Below are positions 27,419 through 39,400 of a stretch of 64,000 nt of DNA, piece after piece. Source of the stretch: Whitmania pigra (lineage: Eukaryota > Annelida > Clitellata > Hirudinida > Haemopidae); assembly GCA_021613335.1 (NCBI GenBank), contig JAJTWR010000437.1:803001-867000 (forward strand). Direction: 5' to 3'. A model generated the notes under the pieces. The model saw only the letters and a program-made list of their open reading frames with translations. It was not told the DNA's origin and made no database searches. Numbering within the stretch: the stretch's first letter is position 1; every line of letters begins with the position of its first letter. A program made the position numbers and the translations under genes.

Positions 27419-27775
27419 GGTTTTCTTGTGAATTATCTGAAACGTAAGAATAAACTTACAAACACTTCAAAATAGCTTCACAAATTCAATAATCACCCGT
27501 TAAGTAAAATGATATTAATGAAACAAAGTTGAGCTAGCTCAAGCTCAACTGAGTCCCCATTAATTTCCCATAGTTCCCATATATCCATAAAAGAGGTAAA
27601 GAATTATTCTAGACTCAGTTTTTCTTAATGCACCTCATAAAATAAGCAACAAATCATTAAATAACTATTTCAAAATCAAAAATTTACACCAACAACCTGC
27701 AAATAGCCGAATGCGCGCCACACTCAAAACCTCCAGACGTCCACTTGCACTTGTTGTCATTGACCCGGCATTGTT
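27419..27775. promoter_or_regulatory. FASN upstream region squeezed against a LINE
   Basis: Only about 350 bp separate the FASN start codon from the 3' end of the LINE on the same strand. No TATA box or CpG-rich core was recognised. Any distal promoter would lie beyond the LINE. Confidence 0.3.
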
Positions 27776-30700
27776 TGTTTGTTTGTTTATTTGATTATAG
27801 TCCTTTGCATAACAGAGATGATTCGGACTTTAGTTAGTGTTAGTAATTAAAAATAATGAAACGTGTTAGAATAATGAAAAATAATGAAACGTGTTAGAAT
27901 AATGAAAGAAAGTAAAATTGTAAATGGCTTAAAGTAAGTCATGTCTGTTCTTGGAAATCCACCGATAAATGATGTCCACACTTGCTGGATTGCTAAGCAT
28001 AGAACTCATATCGGATAGATTTGTAGCCATTTCTCTCCTCAGGACAGACTGAGTTGGACATTCCATGAGGAAATGTTGCACATTTTCGTCTTCCTGAGGG
28101 CAGGTGGAACACTTCCCATCGGTGTGACGTTTGAAGAGAAACAAGTGCTGATTCAGAGCACACTTTCCAACTCGGAGTCTGGAGGTGAGAACCTCCTTCC
28201 TCCTTGAGACACATTGGAACTTGCTCTTCGTCGACACTTGTTTCTCTATGGACTTGTAATGTTGGCTTCGAGGATCTTCATCCCATCTGGTCTGCCATTG
28301 TTGGAGGATGTTGCGAGCCACAATCCTTTTGACATCCTTGATAGACGCCGGGATCCGGTAATCTATCTGGTCCCTTGCTGTGGCTGCTTTAGCCAGGGCA
28401 TCAGCTTTCTCATTACCAGGGATACCAACATGGGCAGGGACCCAGATGAGAGTGACCTTTCTGCCAGTTCCTTGAATATCTGAAATAAGAATTTGTAAAT
28501 TTTTAATATCAGTATCATAATTATTGCCGTCCTTTAGTGCCTCTAGTGCACTAAGCGAATCACTTAGGACGACAATGTCAAAAAATTCCTCTCGATAAGC
28601 TTCCTTGACAAATTGCAAGCACCGCTCAATGGCTGCTAATTCTATGGAACTGATGCAGCTGTGACTCGACGTCCTGATGCTGATTCTGACGTCTTTCTTT
28701 GGAATATAAATCCCAATTCCAGCCCTGTTGTCCTCAGACTTAGAGGCATCCGTGTAGCAGAGGCTGCCCTGGAGATCCTCTATTTTCTCCCTTGAAACCA
28801 ACATCCGCAAAGGATTGTCAGTTTTGAAGGAGAGGGTCGAGGTATCGATAGTCGGTTTTCTCAGACTCCATGGAGGGCATCTGAGAGGTTCCTCCCTGAC
28901 GTCTTCCAGGAGATCTGCTGGAATGACAGACTCGATTTTCTTGTACGGGGGCTTCTCGCCTCAAAGTCTCATTCTGCAGTGGAGCCTCACTTCAGCCTGG
29001 GACCAAAAGTCTGAAAAGAAATATACATCTTTAACAAGTTCGTTATTTGTAGCAAAAGACCTGAGGGCGTGGTGCGCCATGAGCTTCTTACGACGGAGGT
29101 CGAGAGGAAGCTCACCGCACTCTACCCGCAAAGACGAGGCACTTGTGCCCTTCATGGCACCGCAGCAGATCCTCAGCGCCTGATACTGAATACTGTCGTA
29201 GATGGCTCTGATCTGCTTGCAACCCAGGTCAATTACTTCACAACCAAAATCTAAAACAGAGCGAATGGTGGCTCTGTAAACAGTGAGGAGCGAGGTCTTG
29301 TTCGCCCCCAAGAACTGCCTGAAATGGCTTTCATAGCGTTGAGTCGCTTGAAGCACCGAGTCTTGACGAACTCTGCATGTGCCGACCAGTTTAGTCTTTC
29401 GTCCAAGACGATTCCTAAAAAGGTGGCTGTTTTAGACAGGGGAATCACCTCCACTCCAATCTTCAATCTGATACTTTCATTCATCGTCCGGTTCGGGAAT
29501 TCTGAAAAAAGAACTGCTTGTGATTTAGCCGCAGATATCTTAAAACCATTATCAGTAAGAAACTTAGCCATAATGTCAAGCTGTCATTACTTCTACGGAC
29601 GTCCCGAACGTCCAGAGAGCAATGTCATCAGCATACACAGACAGCTCGACTCCATTCAAAGGTTCTGGCATCGAATTCATCATGATGATGAAAAGAAGTG
29701 GACTAAGGATACTGCCCTGTGGGGTACCATTTTCTAAGACAACCGGTTCGGAGAGAGACGATCCAACCCTCACTTGGATACTTCTATCCTGGAGGAAATT
29801 ATGAATCCACATTAAGGGTCTCCCCTTAACTCCCATCCTTGAAAGTTGATCAATGATCCCCTCTCTCCAAACCATATCAAATGCTTTTTCCATATCAAGA
29901 AAAACTCCTAGAGTCTTCCTTTTCTTGGTCGAAGATGCAGCAATGTCCCTTGTCAGCCTGACTATGTGATCCACACAGCCACGAGCTCTTCTAAAACCCG
30001 CTTGATAATGATTCAACAGGTCTCTGCTCTCTAGGAACCACCGGAGTCTCGTAGCAATCACCCTCTCCAGGAGTTTGCAGAGAGTGGAGGTCAAAGAGAT
30101 AGGCCGATAGGAAGAAGGAAGAGCAGGAGGCTTCCCTTTCTTAGGGATTGGGACGACCGTGGCTCTCTTCCATAATGAGGGAACCGTTCCTGATAACCAG
30201 GACTGGTTGAAGAGGGCCACGATCCCTTTGAGACTGGTGCTTGGGAGCCTTCTAATCATCTTATAATGGATGCCGTCAGGACCTGGGGAAGTGTTCCCGC
30301 AGTTCCGTAGTGCATCAAAGACTTCAGAGATACTTATGGAATCAGACATGGGAGAGTCCTCCGGCACAAAAAGTTCCGGAGACAGCATGAACGTAGTTTT
30401 GACATGTGCAAAGAGTGGGTAAAGGTTCGCATTACTGCTAGCTTGTGCAAAGGTTCGGGCGAGCATGCCTGCTTTCTCTGAGTTTCCAAGTGGACCGCCA
30501 GAAAGAGAGGCAATTGGAGGGATTCGTGGATCTGTGCGATTGCCATTCATCCCCTTAATGGATCTCCAAAGAGCAGCAACACCCGTTGAACCATTAAAAC
30601 CAGAGCAATGCATTTGCCAGTATTCTCTTTTCGCATTCTTAATGGTCCACTGAGCTTGACCCTTAGCCCTCTTGTATTCCTCTAGACTCGCCTCCGAACG

Positions 30701-31558
30701 AAGTCGCCGAAAAACAGCTCTCTTTTTATTTCTGACTATGACGGCCTCCTTGCAGTCATTGTTCCAGTACGGAACGAGAGGCCTCTTACGTCTTCCCTTG
30801 TAAAAAGAAGAGCTGTCTAAGGCTGCACTTGCGATGGAGTCAGAGACAAATTTCGTGTTTTCCTCCAGGTCATTAGATGGTAGCTCCTGGTGAATGAGAG
30901 AGGAACACTTAACCTGAAAAGAGTTCCAGTTGAGTGACCTCAAGTTGATTGTCGATGGTCTCAAGTCCTCGAATAAAGCCTTGTCATTGATCGTCATCTG
31001 AATGATGAGATGATCGCTGCCAAGGCTTGAGTGGAGGACCTTCCAAGTAGTCTTGGCGGCCCAATGCGGAGAGGCCAATGAAACATCAATGGGTGATGGA
31101 TTACCGTTGTGGGCTATGTGTGTAACCGCACCTGAATTTAAAATGACCAAGTTCAAGTTTAGTGCCAAATCTTCCACAATCCTACCTCTCGCATCGGAGC
31201 GACTAGCTCCAAAAATGGGAGAATGGGCATTTAAATCTCCGCATACAATAGCATCTTGGTGACTCAAAACAGTTTCCAATGCATCTCTAGAAAAAATTTT
31301 CCCAGGAGGTGCATAAAAATTGACAATCTTGAGCTGCCTTGATTTCATTAAGATCGTGGTAGATTGGCATTGAGGATCCTCACATACCACAGCTGTACTA
31401 TATGACAAACCTTCCCTTACACAAGTAAGGATGCCGCCATGCAAGACATCATCAGGACGATCGAATCTTTCGACTTGGTAGCCCTTAAGTTTAAAAATAT
31501 TCTTGCTTTTAAGAAAAGTCTCTTGAAGCAAGATAATATCAGGTAGGTGCAAAGCAAT
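27776..31558 (-). mobile_element. 5'-truncated LINE of the I group (APE-RT-RNase H)
   Basis: The single remaining polyprotein (ORF2) runs from about 31558 to 27929. APE endonuclease: LPDIILLQETFLK, VCGDLNAHSPIFG, SSLGSDHLI. Reverse transcriptase: FLDMEKAFD, NGTPQGSILSPLLF, SVYADDIALW. RNase H: CYTDASKSEDNRAGIG, IELAAIERCL, LSDSLSALEAL and WVPAHVGIPGNEKADALAKA, with all four acidic positions visible. A C-terminal knuckle CSTCPQEDENVQHFLMECP follows. RNase H plus APE indicates the I/Nimb/Loa type. The first part of APE and ORF1 are missing. Two frame changes (near 29575 and 29310) and one in-frame TGA (about 28958) inactivate it. The 3' UTR ends in the core seen in the ultra-short copies, then (AAAC)n/(AAAT)n. 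No target duplication found. Confidence 0.92.
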
Positions 31559-31559
31559 A

Positions 31560-31815
31560 TGAATATATCTTTTTGGAGTTTAAGTAAGGGAAACAGTTAG
31601 TATAGATAATTGCAAGCCCAAACCAGATTACAATAACTTAAATATGGAAATATGAAGGAATAATACAACGTTACATCTATCGACGAGATGATAAAGGATA
31701 TGGGAAATAATTCCGATGTTTTTTGAAATCTTGCTAATGAGATATTGAAAATGTGGTTTCAAAGTAAGGTGTTGGTCAATGATGATTCCAAGAAATTTAC
31801 AATTGTCAACCCGAG
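31560..31815 (-). pseudogene. Older LINE RT fragment (CR1/Jockey-like)
   Basis: The minus strand reads VDNCKFLGIIIDQHLTLKPH then ISKISKNIGIISHILYHL and, after a frame change, SYCNLVWACNYLY. These are the RT thumb and the YCNxVW motif of CR1-type elements. It abuts the truncated LINE, which seems to have inserted into it. Confidence 0.65.
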
Positions 31816-31854
31816 ATAGTGAGGCTGTTCATCGACTTTATGCGATAGCAAAGA

Positions 31855-31915
31855 CCCAAGGCGCCTCTGACGTTATGCACACGGCGTTTTATAACTTAAT
31901 TCTAATTATTATTAC
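31855..31915 (+). repeat. SINE 3'-end fragment
   Basis: GGCGCCTCTGACGTTATGCA, ACGGCGTTTTATAA and a (TAATTAT)-like tail match the extreme 3' part of the SINE family. Confidence 0.5.
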
Positions 31916-31981
31916 TATAAAGTTCATCAATGTCGTAAAAAAACGTTTGTGTCATCAGCAAAAAGTAAAAATGATGTAAAC

Positions 31982-32466
31982 CAGGGGTCTCCAAACTACG
32001 GCCTTCGAAGCCCTTTCATCCGGTCCGCGGAGGCCTTATTATTTACGGTAAAAATTGCGAAAATTTACGTGTATCATGCCAATTATAGAAGAAGATATAT
32101 TCAATGGATTGATAAAAAAACATTTGCTGATTATAACTGGACTGGACTGTTGATGGAGGAAAAAACATGACTGGCATAAAGATTGGCTTGTTTAGACAGG
32201 TGAAGCAGGTATGTAATGAACAAAACATTCCACAACCATGTTCCTGCACTGTATTATTCAACAGCAAGCTTTATGTACCAAGTATGTGGACATTAGCAGT
32301 GTACTGAATCCTATGGTGAAGATGGTGAATTTAATAAGGTCACATGGGCTCAACCACAGATATTTCAGAGACATGTTAAACGATGCAAACACAGAATCGC
32401 ATGATTTACCATATTACACATCAGCAAGATGTTTAAGTCGTGAGAAAGTTCTGAGCAGAGTAGTTT
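31982..32466 (+). mobile_element. hAT 5' end with transposase fragment (GTF2IRD2-like)
   Basis: Starts with the TIR CAGGGGTCTCCAAACTACGG. Around 32238-32460 one frame reads FLHCIIQQQALCTKY, VVKxVNLIRS-like MVKMVNLIRSHGLNHR and SARCLSREKVLSR, matching the H(C)IIHQ...LNHR...R(W)LSRGKVLSR block of GTF2IRD2/Charlie-type transposases. The right part and right terminus are missing; a LINE fragment abuts at about 32470. Confidence 0.75.
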
Positions 32467-32469
32467 AAT

Positions 32470-32942
32470 CAAGAAAGGAAAGGAGTCTATGATGACACCA
32501 AGATCTCTGGTTCGATCAACAGTGGTGAGCAGAATATCATCAATATAGTATTGTTGTGGGCAGGGTCCATTCCTGGAACTGGTTTTATTTGAGAAATTAA
32601 AGCATTTTTCCTTGGCTAGGTTTAGCTGCCACTTCCTGCTCCATGTAGTGAGTCGATGCCTCTCTGAAGATCAGAACCATCCATTGACAGTGATTTGTAA
32701 AGTTTAATATCGTCGTCAAATAGTTTAATTGTGATATCCTTAGGCAGGGAGTCGACTATGTCATTGATGTAGATTAGAAACAGAGTAGGGCCCAAAACAC
32801 TTTCCTGTGGCACGTCACTAGTAACGTCAATCGAACCGGATATTGAGCCATTCATGAGGACATGCTGTTTTCTTTGATACAGGAAATCGGAAAGCCACTG
32901 ATACAAGTTTTCAGTAATACCGTATGATTTAATTTTGTTCCG
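32470..32942 (-). pseudogene. LINE reverse transcriptase fragment (CR1/Jockey-like)
   Basis: Reads NKIKSYGITENLYQWLSDFL, SDVPQESVLGPTLFLIYIND, TIKLFDDDIKLYKS and, after a one-base frame change, WQLNLAKEKCFNFSNK and RTRDLGVIIDSFPFL. The catalytic F/YADD box is mutated to FDDD and PQG to PQE. Fragment of an element different from the 27.8-31.6 kb LINE. Confidence 0.75.
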
Positions 32943-32993
32943 CTGCTCTAGCTACTGGAAGGTTTAGGACGTTCAGTATTCTTTGAGCTCAAT

Positions 32994-33364
32994 TCACCTC
33001 AGCCGGTTGGTTTTTGACACCTCGAAAGACGTCGAGTCAACCTCGTCTAAGTCCACCACTGATTCCTTGACATTTCTCAAGTTGACCTCAAGTGGAAAGC
33101 CTTCCTGCCCTTCAGTCCAACCTGCCTCAGTTCTGGTACCTATTGTCAGGTCTTCTTCGTGTGGGGCAAGCGTCTCCAGCGTATCCGGGATGCCATATTT
33201 CTCTGGCAGGGTTGAACGGCAGGAATTTGATTCGCAGAATCTGTACTTTCTGCAGTCATATCTCCGGTCCTGGAGTAAGGCATGTAAGCTTCGAAAGTAA
33301 CACAGAACCCGAAGCTCAAGAAAAAGACGAGACAGAGAACAACGAGAACCCACAGCTTGGCCAT
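32994..33364 (-). CDS. Possible small secreted or membrane protein, frame uncertain
   Basis: Not recognised. From an ATG at 33364 one frame begins with a strong signal or anchor segment (MAKLWVLVVLCLVFFLSFGF) and stops after about 72 codons. The overlapping frame, open to 32994, ends with an acidic, protein-like tail (EKYGIPDTLETLAPHEEDL ... VVDLDEVDSTSFEVS). A one-base change near 33250-33300 would join them, which suggests a frame-shifted single-exon gene. The segment is GC-richer than its transposon neighbours, and both plus-strand frames are also open, so a chance explanation is possible. No partner, TATA box or introns seen. Confidence 0.35.
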
Positions 33365-33499
33365 TTCAGTTGAGCACATCTTTGAAGAATTTCAGTCAGC
33401 TCGGAAAACAGCTGCCAATCGATTAATTTATTAAATTCTAACAAAACGAACACAATTCTAACTTAATACAATCGATTTAGCTCTACCGTTTATGAAAAA

Positions 33500-33712
33500 A
33501 TGGTTCGACGTTCAAGAAACATCCTTCCGCCTTCCGATGCATTTTTGAGAAATTGGAATCCAACCACGGAATACTGGTATTCCTCTGTTGTCTGAAATTA
33601 AGATTCCGAGAGCGAATGATTTGAGACCTCTGCTGCACAGGAGATTGTGGAGACGGATTTGCTTCAAGTTGTTCTCGAAAATACCTTTTCTTAACATTTA
33701 GAGATGTTGAAA
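33500..33712 (-). pseudogene. Dispersed cathepsin L fragment retaining intron sequence
   Basis: Matches exon 3 and exon 2 of the cathepsin L genes (FRGWIPISQK region in the wrong frame; RKGIFENNLKQIRLHNLLC then RGLKSFALGI) and is closest to copy A. Between the two exon pieces the first bases of the intron (TCTGAAATTAA read on plus) are kept, but the rest of the intron and the exon-2 3' end are deleted. It is therefore a DNA-level duplicate, not a processed pseudogene. Further small deletions remove parts of both exons. Confidence 0.85.
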
Positions 33713-33719
33713 GCTCCAC

Positions 33720-34915
33720 ATTGTTTACTTAATTTAATCAACTATTGATTGTACAAAAGTGTTAGAAGAATTGACTGGTCTTTCACAGGAACGCCCGTTG
33801 GATTTAGTGATTATAAAATAATTTTAAGTACACAGTTTGCACAATTTAGACTGTCAGTTTTTACTATTTCAATAAATAACTTAAGAACATTAAAACTCAC
33901 CATTCTGAATGTAATATGAATGAATATGCTTTAGTAGGTGTTGTAGGGACTGCTATCGAGCAGGCCAACTATTTAAACATTTTGAATTTGAACATTGCTT
34001 CCTTTTTTTCTACTAACTTATCTATGAGATTGCGACTCGGCTGCCGGCTCCGGATATCTGTAGCTCTAGTCTGGCCAAACTTCTGTTTCTTAATCATAAC
34101 CTTCAACAGTTATTAAACCAATAAATTTATAAATCAATAGTGTTGCATTGCTTGACAATTAAGCTAAGTGTCAACATGCAGGGATAAAACTACAGTATAA
34201 CCATAAATTTAGCACCAATATGTTTTTTCATAATTCACGAGCTATTTAAGATTTTAAAAGTAAGTTTTACCCTCATTTCATAAATTCGCGTTGCGTTCGC
34301 TCACTGTTTCCATAATCTCTTTTAAATTTGGAAGTAGTAAATTGTGATAATGTAAACTTGTTAATTAATGACAAATATATATATCATCTCTCGACATGAA
34401 ATATCCTTACTCAAAACACCATTTGACAAGATCTTGAACATGCTCCTTTTATTACCAACATTTATCCAATCGAATTTAACTCTGCCTTGAAAACCTTCCC
34501 CTTCATGGAAGCTTCGATATTGAAGTAGTCTTGAAGTTATATATGAAAATGTAGTTGCAAAGTGCAAATGTGTTCTTCTATGGTATTATCTTTAATGTCT
34601 CATATAGATATAGATCTAGTCAGCATTGCAAATGCATCATTGTTTCTCTCTTATCGCATTTCGCTTCCAAATAAAACATGTAATAAAAATAAAATTTCCA
34701 ATAAATGAAAAATTTCATACATATATTATCAGTTTGATCACAGAATGTAAAGGTATTACTTAATGCTTACAAACATACATCAACTCTTAAAATAAGAACA
34801 ATGCGGTTTTTTTTTCAATTACATACTTACGAATTGAGCAAGCTTTGTTTACTACTAATGATAATCGATGTCTAGCAAGTAAATTTAAAAGATATCAGTT
34901 TGTTTTTTTTTCAAT
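33720..34915. other. Intergenic region
   Basis: AT-rich. No gene, terminal repeats or SINE recognised. Confidence 0.4.
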
Positions 34916-35155
34916 ACCCCGTCTTGGAACTCCGACAGGAATTTTCAGAGGATTTCCCCCCATCTTCAAACGTTTCGGCCCATTGAATCTCCTTACGTCT
35001 TCGAGGGGAGGGCCGCATCCGGTGATCAGCCGGATGTCATTATCGATTTTTATCCCACCGTGTACTTAATATATGCAAATTGGATAATAATTTTTTTGAA
35101 GCGGCAGCCGGAGATAGAAATTTTAGGGACTCGACCGCGGTTTGGTTCACAGTCT
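34916..35155 (+). repeat. Interspersed repeat family R, copy 2 (internally deleted)
   Basis: The left part matches the other R copies through the GGTGATCAG block, then jumps to GTGTACTTA...AAGCGGCAG...GCGGTTTG. The central 180-200 bp present at 39.2 kb are missing. Confidence 0.65.
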
Positions 35156-35239
35156 ACAGTGCTTAGCTCGCATTGTATACATTAGGATAGCCCTTATTTT
35201 CGAAGTTTTAAAATGTTGTTGTCTGACATCCGAGATAAG

Positions 35240-35734
35240 TTCCAATTAATACAAGCAATACGAGCTTTTCACCTCATGTCTTTTATCCTTGATTAGAGTA
35301 GGCACGACCAGCCGGGCCATGCTACCTTAAACCGCTCAGCCAGCGCACGGTAGCACTCCTCGACGGTACCGGAAAGTAGGTAACATCCCCTTGTCAAGGG
35401 AGGGTTAGCCCGACCTTCTCCAGTCCGTTCAGACTGGTGCTGTCATGCTGTTTACATGCATGACTGTGAGAGGCTCGCATTTCGACGCGATGTTAAAGAC
35501 CAGACGGATATCTTTGGATTGGTGGAACAAGATTCCCTGAGCGATTTAAGATAATACACGGTGACACTGCAATTTCTAATCTTCGGTCAGTGCCCCGCAT
35601 GAACTTGAGAGATTTTAAATAACAGTCGATAGATGGCGCATTTTTGGCGAACAGCCCGCAGAGGCAAGAGTAGGTTCGACGATCGAACGTCGAATTCCGA
35701 TAATTTTATTAAGTTCAAAGGTCTGTGATGCTCT
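35240..35734 (+). repeat. Complex repeat A-B, copy 1
   Basis: Block A (about 35240-35560) holds AGTAGGCACGACCAGCCGGG, CCCCTTGTCAAGGGAGGGTT and TTTCGACGCGATGTTAAAGA. Block B (about 35600-35730) holds TCGACGATCGAACGTCG and TTTTATTAAGTTCAAAGGTC. Both recur inverted at 48640-49030, but there as B-A. A partial second A follows at 35793-35870. No coding content. Confidence 0.75.
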
Positions 35735-35792
35735 TATTTATTTTATTAGTTGATTATAGTCCGTTGCATGACTGAGATGATTTGTACTTAGT
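35735..35792 (-). repeat. Ultra-short LINE 3'-end insertion (copy 5)
   Basis: Reverse-oriented LINE tail (TTGATTATAGTCCGTTGCAT) with (AATAA)n on its left. It separates block B from a second partial block A. No clear target duplication; GATGCTCT versus GAGGCTCT is only suggestive. Confidence 0.7.
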
Positions 35793-35870
35793 GTGAGAGG
35801 CTCTCATTTCGACGCAATGTTAAAAACTAGACGGATATCTTTGGCCTCGTGGAACACGATTCTTTTTTAA
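35793..35870 (+). repeat. Partial second block A of the A-B repeat
   Basis: GTGAGAGGCTCTCATTTCGA through CAGACGGATATCTTTGG-like sequence repeats 35466-35545 in direct orientation, supporting a tandem origin. 35870-36362 holds nothing else recognised. Confidence 0.7.
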
Positions 35871-36362
35871 TCCTTTTTATTTGCTTGTCACATTTGTGGG
35901 TCACCACCGCTAACATTTACTATCTTTTAACTAACCCTAGTGACGCCGCTACCATTCATAAATTTCACCGATGACAATCTAGAAGCCATTAACAGAAACA
36001 CTGAAAGTCAGAGGTGAAGGAGACGATGGAGTGTTTCCTCGTTTTTTCTGGACACAAGCTTTCCTATCTGGAGCTCATCATGAAATGTGTACTTGAGTTA
36101 TACCAAGAGTACATGCATCTCATCTCCACAACATTTTTCTCTTGTATTAAATCCGTATGTTCTTGTTGTGGAGTGTTTATTAACATCCATCACGCATGTC
36201 CGTAAAATTTGGAAAACTTTAAAGATTAGTTAGGATTATTAATCTCCGATGTTTTTCTCGTAGCAGATATTTCGAAAAGATGAAATTAACACTTGGAACT
36301 GTTTATTAAAACTTAAAGTAGCATGACAACCAATAAAAACTAAAAACACACTAAAACGGAAA

Positions 36363-36368
36363 TTTATT
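36363..36368 (-). terminator. Candidate poly(A) signal of the guanylate cyclase
   Basis: AATAAA on the minus strand about 33 nt past the stop codon at 36401-36403. Confidence 0.5.
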
Positions 36369-36400
36369 TCACTGATGTTCAGAGGCTTTGAACAGCTTTT

Positions 36401-39400
36401 TCATTTTCCCTTTTCTTTCAGCCAGTAAGTCATCATTGTCCCTTTGCCCTGGACGTATTAAATTTAATAAATTGAAAGTCTGTTTGTCAACGTTAACATT
36501 TAACAACTGACAATTATTTTTACCAAAAATAAATTTAAAGTATAATCACAAAGATTTTAGAGCAAAGCCATAAGGCCATGAATACCAGTTTAAGGACAGG
36601 GCAGTGTCTCAAGAAAGTTAAATTGTCGCTTTATAATAAACAGTAACAACGATCGAAATAATAACAAACATATTGCTGAATTATGAATATTGATATGATC
36701 AATAGTAATTAACCTGATAAAAATTAATGGATACAGATTAAAATTTGTTGAACCTTCAAATCAGTAGGACCTCTCAGTTCGATGACGTAACCTGGAAACT
36801 TGAGGAGTTCTTCCCTCGCAGTTGCACTCAAATGAATCTTCAGAGCTACCAAAGAAACATCCACTGATGGTTAATTGGCAGTTATTCCCTCATGCAATCC
36901 TCAACAATCATTCAACAAGGAATCAATAGGACGCATTCAACCACCTTCTCCAGTGGATTCCATTCGCGATGCCGTGTTAACCGTGTCTCCAAACAGGCAG
37001 TACCGTGGCATAGTGTGACCCACTACACCTGCAGCACATGGTCCAGAGTGGATTCCAATCCTCAACATGAGCATCATCTCAGGACGATGTCTGATCTTGA
37101 ACGTCTGGACAATCGAAAGTAGGTCCAGGGCCATGTTGCAGATTTCAACCACGTGTCGATTGGTTACTTGTGGTAAACCACTCACCACCATGTAGGCGTC
37201 ACCAATCGTCTCCACCTGGAATAAAGTTTTTTTTAGAAACGTTTGGGCAAAATAATATTAATATTATTGAGTGTTGACTGGGTACTAAGGGTTACTTTTT
37301 ATATCGCTTGGGAATAACAAACCAATAAATCATTTTATAATGTCACCTTTTAAGAAAGTTCAAACAATCCAAGATGTGAACACGACATAAAAAAAAACTC
37401 TGATGGTTTACGAAGCAAGGAATTCAATCGCATCAATAGCAAGTGCTCGCCTTGTACACGTTGTGCTTGGCAATCGTGTCATCGAAGGCTCCATAGAGGT
37501 CGTTGAGGAGGTTGACTATTTGCAGTGGCGTGCTTTGAGATGAAAGTGTCGTGAAGCCTACGATGTCAGAAAAGTACACCGTTGCCATGTCGTACATCTG
37601 CGGCTCAACCTTACGACCGGCTTTCAATTCTTCCACCACGAAACTGAATAGGATCGTGATTGAATCATTAGTTCCAATTGGAAAGATTTCTCAATTCATT
37701 AATAATAATGCATGAATACATTGCATTAATTATCAGTGTGAGAACTTTCAATATAATTATCCAAATACAGCTTTAAACTCTAGAAAATATAAATGACTGC
37801 TTAAGCATTAAACATTCCTCTTATTAATATCTCTTATTCTGAAATAATTCTTACGAGGGCAACATGTTTTGTAGCAAAAGATCGGTTTTTCTTTTTTCTT
37901 CAACCAAGTCTTCAGTTCTTTGTTGGACGATCCCCTCTAAATTGTGGGCATATCTCTCCAGTTTATCTAGCATATTGTCTACGATATTTACGTTCTTCCT
38001 GGCAAGACGTATTTAGGGATAAAGACATGTAAACAGAGTTAAGTTCCATGTTATTAGATGATTGTATAAGAAACACGTTATTAAACACGTGATTTTGAAT
38101 TGAAAGAAAAAAACGTTTAGCCCAATTCTTCATAATTATCCTCACCACATATGTTCGAAATAAACTCACCTTTTGGATATAGCCAGGATATCCTTGCTGA
38201 TTTTATCGAAAGATGGTCTTTCGTTAGGATTTTCATCCCAGCATTTTACCACGAGGAAGTTTACCTCAGAACTAAAAACGTCTTCGTTCTGCAACGTTGG
38301 CCTGAAGACGAAATAGTCTCCATTGCCGACTCTTTGAATTATTTCTTCATGAAAATAATATTATAGTCAAAATTATATTAATATATAAACAGTTCAATTT
38401 ATGTAGCGCTAGCTTAAAGGCAGATACGGAAACGAAATAGCAGTGACACCAGAAGCTGAGACACTACAACATGAATCAGTCGTGCCGAAGAATTTTGGTT
38501 ACGATAAATAAGTTGATAAATTATCTAAAATGTTTATAATAATAATAAAAGATTTAACTTACCTTTGTAGGAAAGGTCGCAGAATTGATAAGGAAATGTC
38601 CTGGACAAAATTTCGTGTGCAATTATTGAAAAGCTGTAAACGTCTCCTTTTTGGCTTCCTGATTCTGATCTTAGATGTTCGGGTGCAGTCCATACCAACG
38701 TCTTGTAAAGCTCTTCCTCTGACATCTTTTAAAACGTTAAGCTATTTAATATTTTAACCAGGTTAAAAATATATTAAAGCCAACTAACCATTTTGTTTAT
38801 GCTTGGGTTCCTGAATGCTTTTAGTCCGAATCCCGAAATCTTGACCATCCATCTGGCTGTAACCTTACATTTGTCACTACTCAAATGGCCATGATAGCTT
38901 TGGAAAGATTTGTGTAAATAAGCCATGCCCTATATGAATATAAATGTTTTTTAAGTAAAATGAGTTTTTAAATGTAACCTAATTTAAAAAGCTCCAAACT
39001 TTGGCAATGTCTTGAATGAACGAAATTTTGAAAGACCAATCCATGGAGACCATCCTGTCTTCAATAACATCCTGTAATTTTAGTTTTTAATCTTGTGTGA
39101 GCCTAAAAAACTTACAAATAATGTAATGTGAAATTTAATCATATTTAGCATTATATGTCCCAGAATGTTTGGTTGATATGAATAATTACACGGATTTGAA
39201 AGTGCAACTTGAACACGAATACGTAATGAAAAGTTCCCTCAAACGTCTTCAAAGGTATCGGCCCTTTGAACCTCCTTACGTTTTCGGGGCGGGCCCCATT
39301 TGGTGATCAGTCGGCTGACCCTGTAGGTTTTTATCTTTTGGAACCCAACGCTTAGTACCGGTTATGAGATGCAATCGTCGGCTTTCTTATGCCGGTCACT

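Noticed and set aside
28214..29737. Plus-strand open frames of up to 137 codons across 28.2-29.7 kb
   Set aside because: They are antisense shadows of the LINE RT/RNase H reading frame on the minus strand.
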